NCBI GenBank assembly: GCA_963555705.1
Contig: OY743176.1
Span: 37,308,497-37,372,496, forward strand
Length of the DNA: 64,000 bases
Reading direction: 5' to 3'
DNA from: Ligustrum vulgare
Taxonomy: Eukaryota > Streptophyta > Magnoliopsida > Lamiales > Oleaceae
Part shown: positions 58,892-64,000 of the stretch, one piece after another
Numbering within the stretch: the first letter of the stretch is position 1
How the letters are laid out: each line of letters begins with the position of its first letter
Translations under genes and position numbers: made by a program
The notes under the pieces: model-generated
Database searches by the model: none
What the model was told of the DNA's origin: nothing
What the model saw: only the letters and a program-made list of their open reading frames with translations

Positions 58892-59811
58892 TGATGAGTT
58901 TCGGAGTGGCTCGAAGAGCGTTGACCCGCTGCACGTGCCCGTAGGACCAATAACGAGGCAAAGAGCTAAAAGAATCAAGTAGACAATGCAATGATTCATG
59001 CAAGCGTGGATAGACGAGTGCTCGAGTGCAAAGACCTCATTTACGTTGCATAACAAAGTGGAAGAGGAGCCAAAGTTATTACAATGCATTTGGATCAAGG
59101 AACAACAAGAAAATTGTGCAGCAACTGATTCACAGTCGTAAAGCCCAAAATTACGGCCGTAACTGATTCACGGCCGTAAAGCCCAAAATTACGGCCGTAA
59201 CACTACAATGGAGAGATTAAGCAGAAGAGGACTCACGGTCGTAAACCAAATCCTCACGGCCGTAAATAGAGTTTAGCAGTTTTTGATTTTTTGTTCAGAA
59301 GGGTGCTTACTGTCGTAAAGGACATTGTCACGGCCGTAACATATGTTTTTAATTTTTAATCCGTAGCTTACTTAAGGCCGTAAACTCATAAGTCACGGCC
59401 GTAACTTAGGCGTCGCAATTTAAGATAATGTTAGGCGGTTTAGTTTATTTGCAATTCTAGTTTATTTTGGTAACTTTATTTTGTTAGCCTATTTATAGGG
59501 CTTTATTCAGCATTGTAAAACAACAACTTTTATTCTTGAGATTAATGATATTGAAGGTGAGATATTCCCTTAATTTTCTTCTTGTTCTCGTTGAACAAAT
59601 TTGAACTTATCAAAGGATTTGACAACCTTTGTGGCGTTCCCCATTTGTGGTTCTTATCTCCGCAACGTAACAGGTTTTGAGTTTAATATACCCATAGTTC
59701 TTGCGTCGTGAGGTCGGGGTTGCATTGCTATCGTCTACTATCTTGGATTTTAGAGCTTTCCGGCGTTTAATTCCGCGAGTTCTTGGTGATCCCCATATCG
59801 GATCACTATCA
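58892..59811 (+). repeat. G2 5' LTR
   Basis: Starts TGATGAGTTTCGG and ends shortly before TGGTATCAGAGCC. Its first 90 bp read in frame as DEFRSGSKSVDP, then VPVGPITRQRAKRIK, the pol C-terminus that this lineage encodes inside the LTR. In the middle lie ten ACGGCCGTAA-like motifs (59134-59405). A TATA-like CTATTTATAGG (about 59489) marks the probable promoter. Borders are approximate. Confidence 0.75.
59134..59405 (+). repeat. Five pairs of ACGGCCGTAA-like motifs, 21-bp pair spacing
   Basis: The GTA of successive motifs ends at 59140/59161, 59178/59199, 59243/59264, 59317/59338 and 59382/59403. Within every pair the distance is exactly 21 bp, while the distances between pairs vary (17, 44, 53, 44 bp). 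Six of the ten carry the full CGGCCG core. Confidence 0.95.
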
Positions 59812-59813
59812 TC

Positions 59814-59826
59814 TGGTATCAGAGCC
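59814..59826 (+). other. G2 primer binding site
   Basis: TGGTATCAGAGCC, a tRNA-Met type PBS just after the LTR. Confidence 0.9.
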
Positions 59827-60456
59827 TGTCTCTAAATCCAAGTATTTAGTATTCCAGTTCTTTTTCTTTTATTTCCAGATATTATTCATTAAAAAAAAAA
59901 TTCCATTCCAATTCTTGTTTCTTGAAATTCGTCAGAAATTCAAGATTTGCAAATTTCTGTTTCTTGTTCTTAATTTTTCTTGTTGAGTAGCCAAAAAAAA
60001 AAATCCGAAAATTACAAAAAAAAAAAAAAAAAAAAAGTGCTGTTGATTTGAACAAGAATCAAGAAAAATTTTCCGAGATAATTCAAGAAATCTTTTCTTG
60101 GAAAATAATCTTTGGCAAATCTTTCCAACAATCCTTGTTTCCATTAAATTCCTTATTTTTGATTCCATAAAACTTCTTCTTGAAATAGAATTCTTGTTTC
60201 CATAATTTCCTTCTTAAACTTCCTAATTCCAATTTTTCCATCAACTTTCCTTATTTGCACTTTGGGGTTCATTCCACAAGGACCAAATCCGTGACTAGTT
60301 TGGTGGGTTCTTTAAGAACGTGGGAAAAAGGGAATAGAGAGGAAAAAGGCAGAGTTGTGAGATTAATAGAGGGAAAAAGCCAAATTGAGTGATACACGAA
60401 CGATAAAACACGTGAGGATCTTTATTTAAATTTTTCTCTTTTCTTTATTACTAACC
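59827..60456 (+). other. G2 leader
   Basis: About 630 bp of AT-rich sequence with long A runs (about 60015-60036) before the gag ATG. No gene. Confidence 0.55.
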
Positions 60457-61788
60457 ATGTCACAGAAGGAAGTTTCGTCGACGAAAAAGGATTTTCAAGA
60501 CTTTAAAATGCTTGCAATGATGGAGGAACAGTTTGCAAAATTGGAGGCGAGGTTGGATGTCAAGTTGGAAGCAAAATTTGGTCCACAATCCGGCGTGAAT
60601 GTGGAAAGGGCTAATAATCCGGGGGAGACATGTGGTGCGGGAATTGTTCAACCACATCAGGAACAACCGCGCAATTTCCCTAATTTACGGAGGCCACTAA
60701 GGTATGACTTCAACCCACAATCTAGAGCTAGGAATGAACATGTTGAGGTTGTTGATAGTGATGAAGATAGTGGTGAATTGTCTATTACTAGTGTTGGTAG
60801 GAGACGAGATCGGGGAGAAAGACGTGATAGGGGATATAGGCGTGATCGTAGGGATGATGTAGATGGGCATGTTGGTAATATAAAAATGTCCATTCCCTCG
60901 TTTCAAGGTAAAAGTAATCCGGACGTTTATTTTGAATAGGAAAAGAGGGTAGAGTTGATGTTTGATTGTCATAATTATTCCGAATCTTAAAAGGTTAAAT
61001 TGGCAATCGTAGAATTTACTGATTATGCTATAGTATGGTGGGATCAATTGGTTACTAGTAAAAGGAGGAATGGGGAGAGGCCTATTGAAACTTGGGATGA
61101 GTTGAAGGCCCTTATGAGAAAACGATTTGTGCCTGGACATTACTATAGGGATCTCTACCAAAAACTACAAACTTTTTCCCAAGGTAGTAAGAGTGTGGAG
61201 GATTACCATAGGGAGATGGAGGTTGCCATGATTAGGGCAAATATAGAGGAATACCCGGAGGCAACCATGGCTAGGTTTTTAAGTGGTTTAAATCGAGATA
61301 TTGCTAATGTTATTGAATTGCAGCATTATATCGATTTGGAGGAAATTCTTCACATGGCCATGAAAGTGGAGCGACAACTAAAGAGGAAGGGAACTTCAAA
61401 ATTCTCTACAAGTTCTAATCCTTTTGGTAAGTTTACATGGAGCGGGACTTCTAAAAATGATGGGGTTGTACAGAAAAATAAATTTGAGGCACCTAAGGAA
61501 AAAGTAGAGCCACCCAACAAAGGTAAAATTACTTCTGACTCTCAAACTTCTAGGACTAGAGATATTCGTTGTTTTAAATGTTCTGGATTAGGACATATTT
61601 CTTCACAATGTCCAAATAAACGAATATTGGTTGTGCGTAATGGGGTATTAAGTTCGGAGGATGAGAAAGAGGAAGAAGTGGAGGATGAGTATAAGGATAT
61701 GCCAGCTCTAGAGGACGTTAGTGAAAATGATGATGGGGATTATGCAGTAGCTAAATCACTTGTCACTAGGAGAGCCCTTAGTACTTAA
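60457..61788 (+). pseudogene. G2 gag
   Basis: The ATG at 60457 opens MSQKEVSSTKKDFQDFK, a coiled-coil-like start. An Arg/Asp-rich linker (RRDRGERRDRGYRRDRR) leads into NIKMSIPSFQGKSNPDVYFE. The capsid domain follows, with YAIVWWDQLV, WDELKALMRKRFVPGHY and DYHREMEVAMIRANIEE, then a CFKCSGLGHISSQC zinc knuckle (61570-61611). Two stops break it: TAG at 60937-60939, where the family has Trp, and TAA at about 60988. After the knuckle, an acidic tail (DEKEEEVEDE) ends at TAA 61786-61788. Gag would form the virus-like particle; only the part after the second stop is still open. Confidence 0.9.
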
Positions 61789-61794
61789 GTTAAG

Positions 61795-62390
61795 GTGGAA
61801 GAGTCGGGTGAGCAGCGAGAAAATATATTTCATACTAGGTGTTTTGTGAATAATAAGGTGTGTAGTTTGATAATAGATGGTGGTAGTTGTGCAAACGTTG
61901 CTAGCACTACTCTAGTGGAGAAATTATGCCTGCCTATGCTAAAACACCCTAGGCCATATAAGCTACAGTGGTTAAATGAATCGGGTGAGATTAAGGTAAA
62001 TAAAAAAGTGGTGGTTGATTTGGCAATTGGGAAATAGGAAGATAGGGTGGTTTGCGATGTGGTACCCATGCATGCGGGGCACATCTTGTTGGGCAGGCCA
62101 TGGCAATTCGATAGGAAGGTTATTCATGATGGTTTTAAAAATAGGTATACCTTCACTAAGGATGGAAAAAATGTCAAACTAATGCCGTTGTCACCTAAAG
62201 AGGTCTATGAAGACCAATTGAAATTAAAAAGTGAGGAAGAGAGAAAGAGGGTCGGGACCACGATCCCGGAAAAAGGAGAGTTGTGTGAAAAATCGAGAGT
62301 TGGGACCACGATCCCAGAAAAAGGAGAGGGTGTGAAGAGTGCCAGTAAAAATAAAAGAGAGAAAACAAAAGTGAGCTTCTACGCAAAACA
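61795..62390 (+). pseudogene. G2 protease and repeated linker
   Basis: Retropepsin-type aspartic protease with active site LIIDGGSCANVASTTLVEK (about 61869), followed by LPMLKHPRPYKLQWLNESGE. After a TAG (62035-62037), [19 protein letters not shown] continues. The linker to RT holds a duplicated module: [11 protein letters not shown] occurs twice, separated by LCEKS (about 62250-62330), with GGGACCACGATCCC imperfect palindromes in the DNA. The protease would cleave the polyprotein. One stop separates its two halves. Confidence 0.85.
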
Positions 62391-63660
62391 AAGTGATATC
62401 ACCAAAGCTATTTTCACAAATAAACCTGTGATTTTACTAATGTACAAGGAATCTCTCCTTGTACTTGATGAAGCTAACCACTCCCTCCCCAGTTTAGTTG
62501 TATCTCTTTTGCAGGAATTTGCAGATTTATTTCCCGAGGAGATTCCTAGTGGGCTGCCGCCAATTCGAGGGATTGAGCACCAGATTGACTTCGTGCCGGG
62601 AGCAGTCATTCCAAACAGGCCAGCTTATAGGAGCAATCCCGAAGAGACCAAAGAGCTACAAAAGCAGGTTGAAGAGCTGTTGAAAAAGGGCTATGTTCGG
62701 GAAAGCATGAGCCCATGTGCAGTACCAGTTCTGTTAGTACCCAAAAAGGATGGGACTTGGAGGATGTGCGTGGATTATAGAGCAGTCAACAATATTACGG
62801 TAAAGTATCGACATCCCATACCTAGACTTGATGACATGCTTGATGAACTTTATGGTGCTAGTATGTTTAGCAAAATAGACCTTAAGAGTGGTTATCACCA
62901 AATTCGTATGAAAGAAGGAGATGAATTGAAAATCGCCTTCAAAACCAAATATGGTTTATATGAATGGATGGTTATGCCGTTCGGCCTCTCGAATGCACCT
63001 AGCACTTTTATGAGATTAATGAATCATGTCTTGCGTGCTTACATTGGTAAATTTGTTCTGGTATAATTTGATGACATTTTGGTATATAGTATTCCTTAGG
63101 TGATCACATTAAACATTTAAGATCTGTTTTTGAAGTGTTGAAAACCGAACAACTATATGCTAATTTTAAAAAGTGTACTTTTTGCATGGAAAAGGTAATT
63201 TTTCTTGGTTTTGTCGTTAGTGCTAATGGTGTTGAGGTAGATGAGGAGAAAATCCGTGCTATTAAAGAATGGCCAACTCCCAAAAGTATTACGGAGGTTA
63301 GAAGCTTCCACGGGTTGGCTGGGTTTTATAGGAGGTTTGTTAAAGACTTTAGCACACTTGTAGCACCACTAACAGAAATAGTCAAGAAAAGTGTAGGATT
63401 CCATTGGGAGGAAGCACAAGAAAATGCTTTTAAAATGCTTAAGGATAGATTATGTTCTGCACCGATTTTAGCTCTACCTAACTTTAACCAAACCTTTGAG
63501 ATTGAATGTGATGCATCAGGAATAGGTATTGGAGTTGTTCTTATGCAGGAAAAAAGACCGATTGCATTTTTCAGTGAAAAGCTGAGTGGAGCAGTTTTGA
63601 ATTATCCTACCTATGACAAGGAGCTTTATGCTCTTGTTCGTGCCTTGGAGACATGGTAGC
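62391..63660 (+). pseudogene. G2 reverse transcriptase and RNase H start
   Basis: RT blocks in order: [89 protein letters not shown] and [14 protein letters not shown]. The catalytic motif reads stop-FDD: the Tyr of YFDD is a TAA at 63063-63065, followed by ILVYS and a frame change near 63090. The thumb/connection continues with [20 protein letters not shown], and RNase H starts with [13 protein letters not shown] (about 63498) and ends in this frame at TAG 63657. RT and RNase H convert element RNA to DNA. The Asp pair is retained, but the protein cannot be made whole. Confidence 0.92.
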
Positions 63661-64000
63661 ACTATCTGTGGCCAAAGGAATTCGTCATACACACTGACCA
63701 CGAGTCACTGAAACACCTCAAGGGACAAGGTAAGCTAAACAAAAGACATGCACGTTGGATGGAATTCATCGAGACTTTTCCATACGTCATTCGCTATAAG
63801 CAAGGTAAGGAGAATGTGGTAGCAGATGCCATTTCTCGCAGGTATGTTCTCTTAACTTCTTTAAATGCGAAGTTGCTTGGGTTCGAGTATATTAAAGGTA
63901 TGTATGTTGATGACCCTGATTTTTCTACCATTTATGCTTCATGTGAAAAGGGTGCATTTGATAAATCTTATAGGCATGATGGCTATTTGTTTAGGGAAAG
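63661..64000 (+). pseudogene. G2 RNase H end and start of integrase
   Basis: Continues after the TAG with [40 protein letters not shown] and [13 protein letters not shown], the C-terminal half of the gypsy RNase [11 protein letters not shown] then leads to the integrase zinc-finger region, cut by the window edge. This segment is open in its frame. Confidence 0.88.

Larger units (their letters stand above)
58892..64000 (+). mobile_element. Ty3/gypsy retrotransposon G2, cut by right window edge
   Basis: 5' LTR, PBS, gag, protease, RT and RNase H in gypsy order, running beyond the window just at the integrase start. Better preserved than G1 of the same lineage, but it carries in-frame stops at 60937, 60988, 61786, 62035, 63063 and 63657 and a frameshift near 63090. 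The 3' LTR is outside the window, so no TSD can be read. Confidence 0.92.

Overview
The window looks like repeat-rich nuclear DNA of a flowering plant, probably a eudicot. It is AT-rich and packed with Ty1/copia and Ty3/gypsy LTR retrotransposons, many nested in one another. It also holds hAT elements, a Helitron remnant, a tRNA-derived SINE and MITE-like elements. I see only one clearly intact host gene: a single-exon 648-residue armadillo-repeat protein of the ARO type (52333-54279, +). One multi-exon host pseudogene, a chaperonin CCT beta relative, lies at 43105-45645 (-). I cannot name the species.

Layout. 1-4.4 kb: a minus-strand gypsy LTR cut by the window edge, then old LTR fragments. 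4.4-10.9 kb: a complete but dead plus-strand copia element (LTRs, PBS, PPT, 5-bp TSD TCTAA). 12.9-16.8 kb: a Helitron remnant ending in a helicase fragment, carrying an 881-bp hAT-type non-autonomous insert with an 8-bp TSD. 16.8-22.3 kb: a deleted gypsy element (G1). 22.5-24.4 kb: further old LTR pieces. 24.4-34.8 kb: a minus-strand copia element (TSD GGAGT) inserted in an older LTR and itself holding a Tekay/Del-type chromovirus at 26.2-33.5 kb. 34.8-38.7 kb: more of the old LTR family (X) and another LTR-like block. 38.7-42.0 kb: a solo Tekay-type LTR inserted in a GA microsatellite. 42.2-43.0 kb: X again, inverted. 43.1-51.5 kb: the CCT beta pseudogene, a MITE-like element, diverged tandem repeats, a SINE and a second MITE-like element. 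51.5-56.3 kb: the ARO gene and its flanks. 56.3-57.6 kb: a hAT deletion derivative carrying an antisense piece of a Rab GTPase first exon. 58.1-64 kb: the 5' half of a second hAT gene, interrupted by a gypsy element (G2) of the same lineage as G1 that runs off the right edge.

How it fits together. Almost every coding relic is broken. Several stops replace conserved tryptophans as G-to-A changes, as expected from deamination in methylated repeats. The most unusual structure is in the LTRs: at least five families carry pairs or arrays of short CG-rich palindromes. The clearest case is five pairs of an ACGGCCGTAA-like motif in the G2 LTR, each pair spaced exactly 21 bp. The Tekay element has nearly identical LTR copies around an eroded core, which suggests it moved as a non-autonomous passenger. 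All calls come from reading the sequence; no database search was run.
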